Positions 32,254 through 41,765 of a DNA stretch of 64,000 nucleotides are shown piece by piece (position 1 is the first letter of the stretch; the number at the start of each line of letters is the position of its first letter). The position numbers and the translations under genes are program-made. The DNA is taken from positions 2,356,001 to 2,420,000 of the forward strand of contig NW_025408678.1 of assembly GCF_020360975.1 (NCBI RefSeq). Direction: 5' to 3'. The stretch is from Hirsutella rhossiliensis. Taxonomy: Eukaryota; Ascomycota; Sordariomycetes; Hypocreales; Ophiocordycipitaceae. The notes beneath the pieces were generated by a model that ran no database searches, was not told where the DNA came from, and worked only from the letters and a program-made list of their open reading frames with translations.

Positions 32254-33314
32254 CAAGAGTAGCAGTGACTCCCTCACTCCTACAAGGTCCTCGCTGCCTG
32301 CTCGTACCAGTGTCCTCCATCCTGTCGTCCGTTCTCGCTCCGCTCAAGCACCTCCCTCCGGTCGGGGTGGCCCAACGGGTAGTGTCTGTATGTGTCTCGG
32401 GTGGTGAAGTGACTTTGTTCAAGACTATCAGTGCCAGGGTGTGTTCTCAGTCCGTCGCGTGCCCTAACGGGACACTCGCTCCTCTTGTGGTGTATCGACC
32501 TCCTTGTAAACGCCTTACTCGATTGAAGATTGTAAGTGCGGCTCTCCACGCCCAAACCTTCGGCTTTGGGCTCGGGAGGCAGAGCAAGACCGGTGACTGC
32601 AGCAGTAACAAAGCCAGGGCCTCGGCATGAAGCCAGAAAGATCGTCCGCAGGACATGTCGCGTGCAAAGGTGGCAGTTCCATGCTGCCTCCCCCCACTGA
32701 CCAAGGGAGGAAAGACTCCCGTCCAAAGCGAGACTCCGTGGGTGCGATGTCAGACCTAGCCGGCGCTACTCGATCGCTGGATAAGAAGTAACAAGAGCTG
32801 TGCTCCAGCACAAGTGAAAACCCATGGCGAAAAACCTCCACCGGTTGCACAATCCTGTGTGACGTGTCTCTCCCGCTTGGGCTCGGATGCCGGGTGGGCA
32901 GAGCGTTGCGTGTGGACTCCTTCAAAGAGTCGGGAACAGGCAAAGGTGATTCCGCAGGAATCAAATCACTCCGCTGACTGCCCTCCGGGAAAATGAGAAA
33001 ACGAAAAACCATCCTCGGTTCCTGGAAGTGGGCGAAGCCCTCTTCTTATTTGTCTCCGACGCGTACAGTGTCCGGGTTCTGAACCCGTCCAGTTGTGGAG
33101 TGGTGGATACGTAAGCCCTGCGGGCAAACTATCCAATCAGTAACGGCCGTCTCCCCCCCTGGTCGCCTGGCTCTTAGCACTACCTTCGCTCCTTCCCGTC
33201 CCTTCGGTCTAGTACTTCTCTGCGTCCCTTTTGCAAGGATCTTCGTTCCTATGTACTGGGGCTGGGCCGTTGTGCCATGGCCCCCTATAAACCAAACTTA
33301 AGTAATAGGGGGCC
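32254..33314 (-). mobile_element. Array unit F2, short (1061 bp)
   Basis: It has the ACGGG...CCCGGACA palindrome (about 33070-33090) and an iteron at 32503-32512 next to CTCGATTGAAG. The TATA box is altered (AATAAGAAG, near 33046). A minus-strand frame at 32515-33012 starts in the leader that other units share, so it is not a safe gene call. About 850 bp is missing relative to full units. Confidence 0.55.
33279..33314 (-). repeat. Stem-loop SL-F2
   Basis: Perfect 10-bp arms with the standard loop. Confidence 0.9.
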
Positions 33315-33995
33315 CAAGAGTAGAAGTGACTCCGTCCCTTTACTAGTCCCTCGCCGCCTGCTCGGTACCTCTGACTTCCCTCCAGTCGTCAGATCTCGCT
33401 CCGCTCAAGCACCTCCCTCCGGTCGGGGTGGCCCAACGGGTACTGTTTGTATGTGTTTCGGGTGTTGGCGTGACTTTGTTCAAGACTGTCAGTGTCTGGT
33501 GTGTTGTGTTTAGTCCGTCGCATGCCCTGTCGGACATTCGCTCCTCTTGTCGAGGTGGATTCCCTTGTGAACGCGTCACTCAATTGAAGATTGCAAGTGT
33601 GACTCTCCACGCCCAGTCCAGTATTTTCCATAGTCCTGCCTGGGTCCTCCGGAGGTGATCTTCGAGGCTGTCCCTTGTAAACGTTGTGGGTACGCCATCT
33701 TTTACAATATTCTTGTATACGCATCGTGATGGTCTACGTGGAGGGTGAGGCGGTGTCACGTTACGTGTGCATTCAATTGGACGAAGAAATAATACGTGCT
33801 CGTCTTGTACAGTGTCGCTACATGTTTACAAGTGAGGGCATCGTAACGGCTAAACAGACCCAAGCGAAGAATGATCTGATGTTGCCACGTAGATCGTCCC
33901 TCTTGTTCCATCCGAGTCTACAAGCATGGGGGCAAAGCCACCGCATATGATGCCATCCTCCTCGTCGGATATTTGTTTGGCAAGTGCCATCTCCG

Positions 33996-34709
33996 TTACC
34001 AGGGCACGGACGCGGAGCCGAACTGGAACCTCAAGACCGCCAAGATGCCGCCATAGCCGAAGACGCCTCGCTTCAGTCCATGCTCTGAAGCACCCTTCCC
34101 GGCGGCGTTGATGAATGCAATGCGGGCCTGCACCCACGAAGCTATCACCGAAAATCTCAAGCCTGTGTGCTCCGACACATGGGGGGGGCAAGGGGTGACG
34201 GTGGCTGCGTGCGCCATCTGCAGGCCGATCAGCTTCTGCACGCCGTTGCGAATGACTTCCACTCCGTGGGGAGAGGCACAGCCAACAAGGATCACGAGGC
34301 AGGAGTGCACCATCTCACGGCCGTACTCTAGCACGCGGAGATGATCCTCGCGACAACCATAATACCACGAGTCAGGAGGAAAGGCCAGGCCGATATCGTC
34401 AATGACACGATCCGCCCGACGCAGATCCAAGTCTGCAAAGACGACGGTGAACCAGAGACTTCCAACAAGGCCGCGAGCATTCCCACCGGGAAAGGAAAGA
34501 GGAGAAGAGGAGAGAAGCCCTCTAGGCCTGTCTCTAGGCCTGTCAAGAAAGCGGGTTTCCACACCAGCATGCACTCGCTTCCACCTGCACATCTCGCAAG
34601 GAGAGGCTCTCGCCATCAACAGTATACGCCATGCTTGCACCATCCAAGCCAGGTGACTTGTCATTGTCGACCTTTCGAGCGAAACACCCGCAGGGGTTGT
34701 TGAACGCAT
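33996..34709 (-). CDS. Array family-C protein (unrecognised)
   Basis: A 237-residue frame from the ATG at 34709, about 220 bp downstream of the TATA box. No family recognised. Visible are MRSTTPAGVSLERS at the start, a CEMCRW pair, an Arg/Pro-rich stretch, then SLWFTVVFADLDLR, RVIDDIGLAF and VHSCLVILVGCASPHG, which look like alternating strands and helices. The unit R3 start (MRSTPQG) resembles it. An overlapping frame (34543-34752) also resembles R3 over part of its length, so a frameshift within this gene is possible. Too diverged to link to a capsid or movement protein. Confidence 0.4.
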   Translation of the reverse strand: MRSTTPAGVSLERSTMTSHLAWMVQAWRILLMARASPCEMCRWKRVHAGVETRFLDRPRDRPRGLLSSSPLSFPGGNARGLVGSLWFTVVFADLDLRRADRVIDDIGLAFPPDSWYYGCREDHLRVLEYGREMVHSCLVILVGCASPHGVEVIRNGVQKLIGLQMAHAATVTPCPPHVSEHTGLRFSVIASWVQARIAFINAAGKGASEHGLKRGVFGYGGILAVLRFQFGSASVPW

Positions 34710-34926
34710 CTGATTCCCTTCGACGGGAACAAGTGGAGCGTAGCCCGGCCAAGGGCTGCGGCGGGAACGCGTGGACTAGTCAGTCGGCACAGTCACTGTA
34801 TCGAGCCGCAGGCGAGGGTGAAAGGGCCGTCCGCAGGACATTGTAGGTGCGCAGCACCATTTGAAGAAAGAAGAGAAGAAAAGAGAAGAACCATTCCCAG
34901 GTTCAGGAAGGTGGGCACCTTGCCCG

Positions 34927-34933
34927 CTTTATA
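34927..34933 (-). promoter_or_regulatory. TATA box of F3
   Basis: Minus-strand ACTATAAAGCGGGCAAGG. The GCGGGCAAGGTGCCC context is shared with R1. Confidence 0.65.
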
Positions 34934-35160
34934 GTCCTCCGTATGTTAAGGTCCCCCATTTCCGTCCGGGACTCTTGCCCGGCCAGTAGTGGATCCATCC
35001 ATGTAAGCTGTGCCAGCAAACTGTCTGTGATTGGACGCGGCGTGTTCAGTCCCTCCACTGCCTCTTAGTACTAGCTTCCCTCCCGCTGGTCACTTTCGCT
35101 CTATGACTGCATGCAATCACGTGCGTTCAAGCTGCTCTATGTGCTGGGCCGTTGTGCCAT

Positions 35161-35196
35161 GGCCCCCTATAAACCAAACTTAAGTAATAGGGGGCC
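35161..35196 (-). repeat. Stem-loop SL-F3
   Basis: Perfect 10-bp arms with the standard loop. Confidence 0.9.
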
Positions 35197-35465
35197 TTTG
35201 GGGTAAGTGACCTCCCGTCACATACAATCCTCGCCTCCAGCTGCGGTACCTTTTCCCTCCGGTCAAGGTCAGTTCCTCCCTCCGGTCGTGGCCCATGTGT
35301 ACAGTTTGTACTGGCAATGTACGTGCCAGTGACTCCCGTCTGTGTGTCCTCCACACTCTTCCTTTGCTCGTTGCACTTGCTCAGTCAAGAGTACTGTCTT
35401 GCACATTCTGTGTAGTGTCCGTCGCGCACCCTTCCGGATGCTCGCTCCTCTCCTCGTGTTTACCT

Positions 35466-35652
35466 CTTGTAAACGCTTTACTCGATTGAAGAACGTCAAC
35501 GTGGCTCTTCACAGTCGAACCTTCGGCTCGCCTGCACCCCCCTTCGGGGGGATTGATTCCATAGTCATCAGGGAGTCCTCCGGAGGTGAACAAGGAGTCT
35601 ATCTCTTATAAACGGGGTTGGCTAGGTATCTTGTGTGGTTCACTTGTAAACG
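35466..35652 (-). repeat. Iterons of the F4 common region
   Basis: CTTGTAAACG (reverse of the R iteron) at 35466-35475 beside CTCGATTGAAG, and at 35643-35652. A variant CTTATAAACG lies near 35607. Confidence 0.6.
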
Positions 35653-35936
35653 CTGTGGAGAAAAGGGCGTGAAGGGTGTATGTCTACTGTCACGATTATT
35701 TCTGGTGTTTATCGAGGCGCGTGGGCAGGGATCGAATTGAGTTGCCGTGTCAAGGCTAAATGTTCTACTTCACATGCGCTGTTTGCTCCGACGACGAAGT
35801 TGGAACGGTGTCCGTGGCCACCGGAGTAGGGAAAGAGTCCTGCCTGTCATGACTGCGGCCCTTGTATTCACTTCCGCGAACCACCTACAGTGGCTAAAGC
35901 CAACGCCAAGACCCACCGGGGAATCTACCTCAGACA

Positions 35937-36446
35937 TTACGAGAATCCATCGTCTTCTTCCGCACGGACTGTCAAGGCGGAACGGTCAACTCCAGGCGAT
36001 AAAAGATCTCTGACCGAGTAGCCGGACAAGGCCTCCACATGACTTCGCAAGACCTCACCTTGCGCCCACGAGAAAAACTCGCGCTCATCCTCAGGTCCGA
36101 TGGGCTGAATGACGTTTACCCACTCGGGAAACTTGACCAGGGCCACGTCCCCCCGTCTGGGAGTGACTGCAACGACACCGTACATGACACAGTCATTGAC
36201 CCTCGCAAGACGTGTGAGCCGAAACATGCCCGGGAAGGGGCTAAAGAGGTGGCGAAAGGACTGCTCCCAGCACTCGTACTGGGTCGTGTCGAACCAGCAG
36301 CAACACATGTTGTACCACAGCCGTAGCAAGGCCGGGTTGATGCACGGGGGACCGACAGCCCCCTCGCTCACTCGAGCGTCCATGTCCGATGCGCTAGAAG
36401 ATGGGAAAGAGCCAGCCGGGCTCTTGTCGAGTGACAGAAAGACCAT
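35937..36446 (-). CDS. Array gene-D protein (unrecognised)
   Basis: From the ATG at 36446 the frame gives 169 residues. The open frame continues upstream to 36596 but has only a GTG there, and its run of six Cys comes from a CAACAG microsatellite. Visible are RLWYNMCCCWFDTTQYECW, then VNDCVMYGVVAVTPRRGDVALVKFP, strand-rich, and an acidic end (RAEEDDGFS). The W-x3-CC spacing recalls SRAWCMACC of family B, but this is weak. The TATA box lies about 450 bp upstream, so the true start may be further up in another frame. Confidence 0.35.
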   Translation of the reverse strand: MVFLSLDKSPAGSFPSSSASDMDARVSEGAVGPPCINPALLRLWYNMCCCWFDTTQYECWEQSFRHLFSPFPGMFRLTRLARVNDCVMYGVVAVTPRRGDVALVKFPEWVNVIQPIGPEDEREFFSWAQGEVLRSHVEALSGYSVRDLLSPGVDRSALTVRAEEDDGFS

Positions 36447-36895
36447 GATGAGAACAGATCCGCCCACTGGGGCTGATACTTCACGGCGTATGATCTCGTC
36501 GCGGAAGAGACACAACCCTGTCTCCAAGATTCCTCCGGTCCAACAGCAACAGCAACAGCAAGGCTCACGCCCTCTTACCAAGCTGTATCTGCACACCCAA
36601 GTGGCAGAGAGACCTCCGCCCGCCTGAGCCCGGTTGCATCAATAACGTGTTCCCGTTCCACTCAAACTTCCAACGAGGTAGAGTGGCTCCCGAGCCAAGA
36701 GGACGAAGAAACCCGCCTCGTGTCAAAGCCCCCACACCGCCTGATGTGGGAAGGGCAAACCGTCTCTCGGCCGGTTGTCGAAGAGTGGCGAACGTGTCTC
36801 TTAGATTTACTTCCGTAAAACTCACTGCCTGGAGTGTGAAACGATCAAGCCCGTTTGGGCCTACGTGGGTGGGCGCCCCCCCGGGTTTTATACTT

Positions 36896-36902
36896 CTCGT
36901 AT
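36896..36902 (-). promoter_or_regulatory. TATA box of F4
   Basis: Minus-strand AGTATAAAACCCGG, below the CCCGGACA palindrome. Confidence 0.55.
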
Positions 36903-37109
36903 CTCATGTGTCCGGGTGTCTGTCCCGGACGTTGGTGGAGTCAAGTAAGCCGTGCCGGCAACTGTCTCGTTGGACCCGCGCCCTCCCCCCCCGGTCGGTC
37001 AGCTGCTATGACTCGCTCCGTTCCCCCCTTGTCACTCCCGCGCTATGCACTGCAGCGTATCTACTTTGTAGTAACACACTGCTCTAGAACGTTGGGCCGT
37101 TGTGCCATG

Positions 37110-37143
37110 GCCCCCTATAAACCAAACTTAAGTAATAGGGGGC
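37110..37143 (-). repeat. Stem-loop SL-F4
   Basis: 9-bp arms (GCCCCCTAT and ATAGGGGGC), standard loop. The left flank is identical to that of SL-F7 over about 50 bp. Confidence 0.88.
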
Positions 37144-37877
37144 ACATGGGTCAAAGTGACTTCCCGTCCCTTTGTGTCCACTCCTTCCTGTCGTGTACCT
37201 CTGACCTCGTTCCACTCGTCAGATCTCGCTCCGCTCAGACAAGGCTCCTTCCAGTCGCGGGCCCAACGGGTTGTGCTTGGGTGTGTTTTGTGTGTGGGTG
37301 GTACTTGGCTGAGGTTTGGACTGGAGAGGTGTTTGATGTCTGTCCGTCGCGCACCCTCACGGATGCTCGCTCCTCTTTGTCCTGTATCTACTGTCGTGTG
37401 AACGCTGTACTTGATTGAAGATTCTTCAGTGTGGATCTTCACACCCGCACCTACGGCGCGTGTGCACCCCCCTTCGGGGGGGTTGTGTTCGTATCTCAGA
37501 AGGGATTGGGGATTTCAAGTCTGTTCCTTGTAAACGGGTTTAGTATGCTATTCGATGTCGCTCTCTTGTAAACGCTTTGTGAAAGGAAAAAAAGGTCTCC
37601 ACTCTACAGCCGGGGTGATGTCTGTCGGTGACGAGTTGATCAACAAGTCTACAGAGTATCTTGTACACTGTGATGTCAAGCCTGAAGGAGGTGGGCGCTG
37701 GATACAGCCCTAGACACAGACTCACGCAGGGATATCAAAGTGAGGGTGAGGGCATCGTGACTACTCGATTAGGAAAGAACAGCACTGGAACACAGGTGCC
37801 TCCTACACGGGTCTACCGAGAATACATTCCTTCACTCTACCATCCACCCTATAAACCAAACTTAAGTAATAGGGGGC
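37144..37877 (-). mobile_element. Array unit F5, truncated (734 bp, no gene)
   Basis: It has the common region with iterons at 37527-37536 and 37565-37574 and the CCCCCCTTCGGGGGGG hairpin (near 37470). It lacks gene, TATA box and palindrome. The deletion ends inside the left arm of SL-F5, between 37846 and 37847. Confidence 0.65.
37847..37877 (-). repeat. Stem-loop SL-F5, left arm cut
   Basis: The left arm keeps only CCCTAT. The loop and the right arm ATAGGGGGC are intact. The right flank equals that of SL-F7 for about 150 bp. Confidence 0.8.
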
Positions 37878-38750
37878 ACATGCAGTGAGTGACTCCGTCA
37901 CCCACAGTAACTTCGCCCTCCAGGCTCGTACCTTTTCCTCCGTCCCGTCGTCCAAGGGCTCCCTCCGGTCGACCAGCTCCTTCCAGTCGCGGGCCCAACG
38001 GGTTGTGTATTGGGGTTGTAGCTGGTCAGTGTGAGTGGGTGGTGAAGTGACTTGCGTTTGTTTTGCGGTGTGTATGTGGTTGTGTGTCCGTCGTGCGCCC
38101 CTACGGGACACTCACTCCTCCTGACCGGTGTGTATTTCCTTGTGAACGCTGTACTCAGTTGAAGTCCCGTCAGTGTGGCTCTTCACAGCCGTACCTTCGG
38201 CACGTCTGCACACCCTTCGGGTGTAATGACCATAGTCGTGATGTGCCCTGCGGGGCTTATCCTAGGAGTGAAGTGAATGAGTGTTTCATCTTGTAAACGT
38301 AGTGAGGTCTACTTGTAACCTTTATGATATATGTTGGTAGTCGGTGAGGCGTAAGATGAAATCGCTTGTAGAAGCGGTCTGGAATCAGAGTGCAAGGGGT
38401 GTATAGCCACTTTGTTCTCACTCTCTATCGATAACCTCACCTCAACCCGGGCGGGAGGCTATCGTACTGTCCCAGACGGGTAAGTTCTCCTCCATTAAGT
38501 AGTACCGGTAAAATATGGCCCAGACAAATCTGACCTCAAGTCGTGCTGCGACCTTAACAATCTAGCGCGTGGTTGAACCACAACGTATGTAGACAATGCT
38601 GACCCGTCCACACGGCAAGGAATTCGAGCGAAAGCTACGGCGTGCCACTGCTATCGCGGGTTCGCCTCACAACCGAGGGCGAAGGGGCAGACCCCCCCGG
38701 CTCAAAGTCACCTCCTCCGATCCTAAAGAACGGGAGAAGGGGAAAACGGG

Positions 38751-39584
38751 TTAGTACCCAACACTGGGTGATTGAGAGAGACAAAGAGTACCTACGTCCC
38801 CGGCGTTTATGATAATCGCGCCGCCCCCCACGGGGTCAATGCCGAAGCCACGCCCTTTCTGAAGCACCTCGAGAAAAAAAGGTCGACACCAGGGGTGACT
38901 GAGCATGGCCACCGGGCATTGCGTATTCCACGTCCAGATAAAATCGTCCGCACCGTAAGGCTCTAGCCGGTCAACCTCGCAAAGACACCCTTCCGGCTTG
39001 CCAGAAGACTGAGACCCTGTCCCCGGATCGGCTGCAGGCGCTGTGTCCGTGGTCCCTGACATCCTGTCGAGAGGCAGTAGTGACCTGGCCGCCCAAGAGA
39101 TGCTAGGATGCGCAGCTAGCTATGCAAGCGATCAGCCTCTGGCCAACATCGCGACCGAAGACACTCTCATACGTACCTGTGCTCAAGACAGGGGTGAGCA
39201 CCACCACCTGCAACCTCGAAAGGTGAAAAGGTGCAACTAAGCCACTCTAGGTGGGCCGATCCCTCGACCTCCCAAATATGCTGAGCAAGATCTCAGCCAC
39301 GCTCCGAGTGGGCAAAGAGTCCCTGGACGTATTCGGGATAGAGTTTTCGGTTCCTTGAACGCAGCAACGATGCCTTTGATTCCAAGAAAACACGGCGCGG
39401 CCTCAGTGTCATAACCCTGCGAAAGGGGATTGAGAAGAGAAGGCGGACTCCTCAAGTCACTGCAAGACTTCTTGTATGGCCGCCCAAGCGGGCCTAAACC
39501 CTCGACGTAGGCAAAAAAGCGGGTCGAAAGCTCCGCTAACGAAGCTTCCACCAATGGAAAGCGGTTTTCCGACAAAATCTCCAT
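38751..39584 (-). pseudogene. Array gene-E region, two unrecognised frames
   Basis: The ATG at 39584 opens MEILSENRFPLVEASLAELS (to 39237). The ATG at 39062 opens MSGTTDTAPAADPGTGS and includes DDFIWTWNTQCPVAML and GAIIINAGDVGTLC (to 38751). They could be parts of one broken gene or two small ones. No family recognised. Low confidence that either is expressed. Confidence 0.3.
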
Positions 39585-39791
39585 ATCTGTCCGGGCTTCT
39601 CACGTCACTCCTCCCGTGCCAAAGGGACACGCAAGCTAAAGCAAGCTGTCCAATGACAGACCAGCATCCTCCCTCCATTCGGATAGGCTGTTATGACCCG
39701 CTCCGTTCCTGCTTGTCACTCTCGCGCTAAAGACTGCAGTGAATGTACTTCGTACGTAAACACTGCTCTATGGGCTGGGCCGTTGTGCCAT

Positions 39792-39827
39792 GGCCCCCTA
39801 TAAACCAAACTTAAGTAATAGGGGGCC
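39792..39827 (-). repeat. Stem-loop SL-F6
   Basis: Perfect 10-bp arms with the standard loop. The right flank is identical to that of SL-F1. Confidence 0.9.
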
Positions 39828-40070
39828 CAAGAGTAGCAGTGACTCCCTCACTCCTACAAGGTCCTCGCTGCCTGCTCGTACCAGTGTCCTCCATCCTGTC
39901 GTCCGTTCTCGCTCCGCTCAAGCACCTCCCTCCGGTCGGGGTGGCCCAACGGTGTTTGTGTGAGGTGGTGACTTCCGCTCGTGTGTGTGGTGCATGTGGA
40001 TGTCAGTGTCCGTCGTGCGCCCTCACGGACGCCTACTCCTCTTGTTCCTGGGTGAAGCATCTTGTAAACG

Positions 40071-40226
40071 CCTTGTTCGATCGATGATTGTGAGTATGAC
40101 GCTTCGCTGCTGTTCGCACCCGGTCCTTCGGCCCGTGCGCACACCCTTCGGGCGTGGATTCCGTAGTCATGAGTGGGATTGGAGGTTCGGGTTGGTAGCG
40201 CTTGGAGTATCATTCACTTGTAAACG
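40071..40226 (-). repeat. Iterons of the F7 common region
   Basis: CTTGTAAACG at 40071-40080 and 40217-40226. Confidence 0.6.
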
Positions 40227-40431
40227 GGCTTAGGTCTACGGTGTTTGTGTGGCTATCACTTCACTCTAGTCCACTCGTCTGTAGCCAGAGGTCCCTTTAT
40301 CTGTCTGTAGTCGGGAATTCCTGATGGAGAGGATCAGGTCAAGTCAACTATCATCTGTTCTCATATATCATCTCATTCTAGCGTTGTTGCCACGTCAAGG
40401 CGATCAAGTCGGATGAGGCCGTCATGAATAC

Positions 40432-40970
40432 CTAAAACGGAAAGTACGATGGTTCCCCCGGTGGCTCGTCCACACTTCGTTTGCCTCTTTCAGCAGCCTC
40501 TCGGATCTCGTCAAGCAAAAGCTTTCCCAAATCTGTTTCCCCCAGGACCACACTCTCGTCACACGACCGACAGCCTTCTAACCAGAACGGCACGTCCCAC
40601 TGCACAGCGTCCCAGCAACATCGCAAACGCCACACTCTGCTCTTTGCACGGTCGAAGAAGGCGCTTTCCGCAGAAGGGTAAAGCAAAGATGTCATGGCCG
40701 GAGCACTGGCGCTAGGCTCGACCTTGCAAGCGCCTCATACGCACCAGTATTCCAGACAACCGCCGGTTGGATGAGGAACCCTCGTTCGCCCAAATTCTCC
40801 CACAGCTCTCGTATCATGTCCAAAGACATAGCAGAGTTTGATGTCTTCCATCGAAGAAAACCCCGATGGCACCATTCAAGGTCTCTCAACGGGGCGCGTG
40901 ATGCATGCGTGCAGCATGAACAAGTTGTCAACGCAGCTTCGACAGGTGAAGAAGAGAGTGTAGGCTCCAT
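40432..40970 (-). pseudogene. Array family-B gene, frameshifted copy
   Basis: The ATG at 40970 opens MEPTLSSSPVEAALTTCSCC and follows family B through EWC, FLRW, AMSLDM and TGAYEALAR, to a stop at 40692. The C-terminal half lies in the neighbouring frame (SRVWRLRCCWDAVQWD, VVLGETDL) down to 40432. Compared with the intact R2 gene, one small indel near 40723 explains both. The upstream codons of the open frame (to 40997) have no counterpart in R2. Confidence 0.6.
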
Positions 40971-41511
40971 GCCAACACAAAGTCCAAGGCAGAACACTCC
41001 GTTCCACCGCTATTCAGTCCAAAAGGATAAGCGGATGTCTCACAGACGAAGGGACGAAATCAGTCCATTGTCCAACGGACGAAGTCCCCGGCCGTGAGCT
41101 CGCACCCACGGGCCATGTGTAGAAAGGGTTAACCCATTGTGGCTCCGCAATCAAGAATCTGTCTCCGGCCGTTCGAATCAGGGAAGAAAAGACGGAACGA
41201 GTCTGTCCGTCATGCACTCCACTTACTCTCGTGAGTAGAACTCTGTTGGTATTGTGTCCTCCCGGGAAGCGTCCTCTCGTACTTGGACTCTTGGTTCTAT
41301 GCACTTTCGCGGTTCGAAAGCGGGCTCCGTCCTGTTTGCACACAAAGGTGAAAAAGGGAAGCCTGAGTTTGCTCACTCAGGAAAAGTGCGAGGGGGTCCC
41401 CTCTTATACTCCGGTTGGGTCACGTGTGATCCGCCCTGCCGGCACAAAATGAAGGGAAAAGGAGATCCCTCGCGGGATGGGGAAAAAAAGGGAGCGGGCA
41501 TCGCAGCCCTT

Positions 41512-41517
41512 CTTATA
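41512..41517 (-). promoter_or_regulatory. TATA box of F7
   Basis: Minus-strand GGTATAAGAAGGG, below the CCGGACA palindrome. Confidence 0.5.
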
Positions 41518-41731
41518 CCTCCCGTATGATGAGTTGTGTCCGGACTCTTGCCCGTCCAAGTGTGGAGTGTCTATGTAAGCTACGCAAACAGACATGTGAC
41601 GCGCCATCTGCCTCCGTTCGATTGGCTCTTAGTACCCACTTCGTTCCTTCCTGTCACTTTCGTGCTAAAGACTGCAGCGTATCTACTTTGTAGTAACACA
41701 CTGCTCTAGAACGTTGGGCCGTTGTGCCATG

Positions 41732-41765
41732 GCCCCCTATAAACCAAACTTAAGTAATAGGGGGC
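41732..41765 (-). repeat. Stem-loop SL-F7
   Basis: Arms GCCCCCTAT and ATAGGGGGC, standard loop. Left flank as SL-F4, right flank as SL-F5. Confidence 0.88.

Larger units (their letters stand above)
33315..35196 (-). mobile_element. Array unit F3, carries a family-C gene
   Basis: Leftward from SL-F3: AATCACGTGCGTT (about 35115), a GGGACTCTTGCCCGG palindrome (about 34968-34982), TATAAAG at 34927-34933 (minus), a T/C-rich leader, the gene, and iterons at 33674-33683 with a variant at 33566. Interval 1882 bp. Confidence 0.7.
35197..37143 (-). mobile_element. Array unit F4, carries gene D
   Basis: Leftward from SL-F4: CCGGGACAGACACCCGGACA (36917-36936), TATAAAA at 36896-36902 (minus), the gene-D region, iterons at 35643-35652 and 35466-35475, and a CCCCCTTCGGGGGG hairpin near 35540. 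Interval 1948 bp. Confidence 0.7.
37878..39827 (-). mobile_element. Array unit F6, gene unclear
   Basis: Interval 1949 bp. An iteron at 38290-38299 and a variant at about 38140 (CTTGTGAACG) mark the common region. A CCCGGACAGATATGG stretch near 39585-39600 may be the remains of palindrome and TATA box. Two minus-strand frames (39237-39584 and 38751-39062) fill the gene position. Confidence 0.6.
39828..41765 (-). mobile_element. Array unit F7, carries a frameshifted family-B gene
   Basis: Leftward from SL-F7: ACGGGCAAGAGTCCGGACA (about 41539-41557), TATAAGAAGG at 41508-41517 (minus), the family-B gene, iterons at 40217-40226 and 40071-40080. Interval 1939 bp. A second TATA-like stretch lies near 41411 with a similar GC-rich context, so the promoter may be partly duplicated. 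Confidence 0.7.

Noticed and set aside
32515..33012. 165-codon frame in unit F2
   Set aside because: Its ATG lies in a leader shared by several units and the unit is truncated. Too weak for a gene call.
36538..36562. Run of six cysteines in the gene-D frame
   Set aside because: It is the translation of a CAACAG microsatellite upstream of the first ATG.
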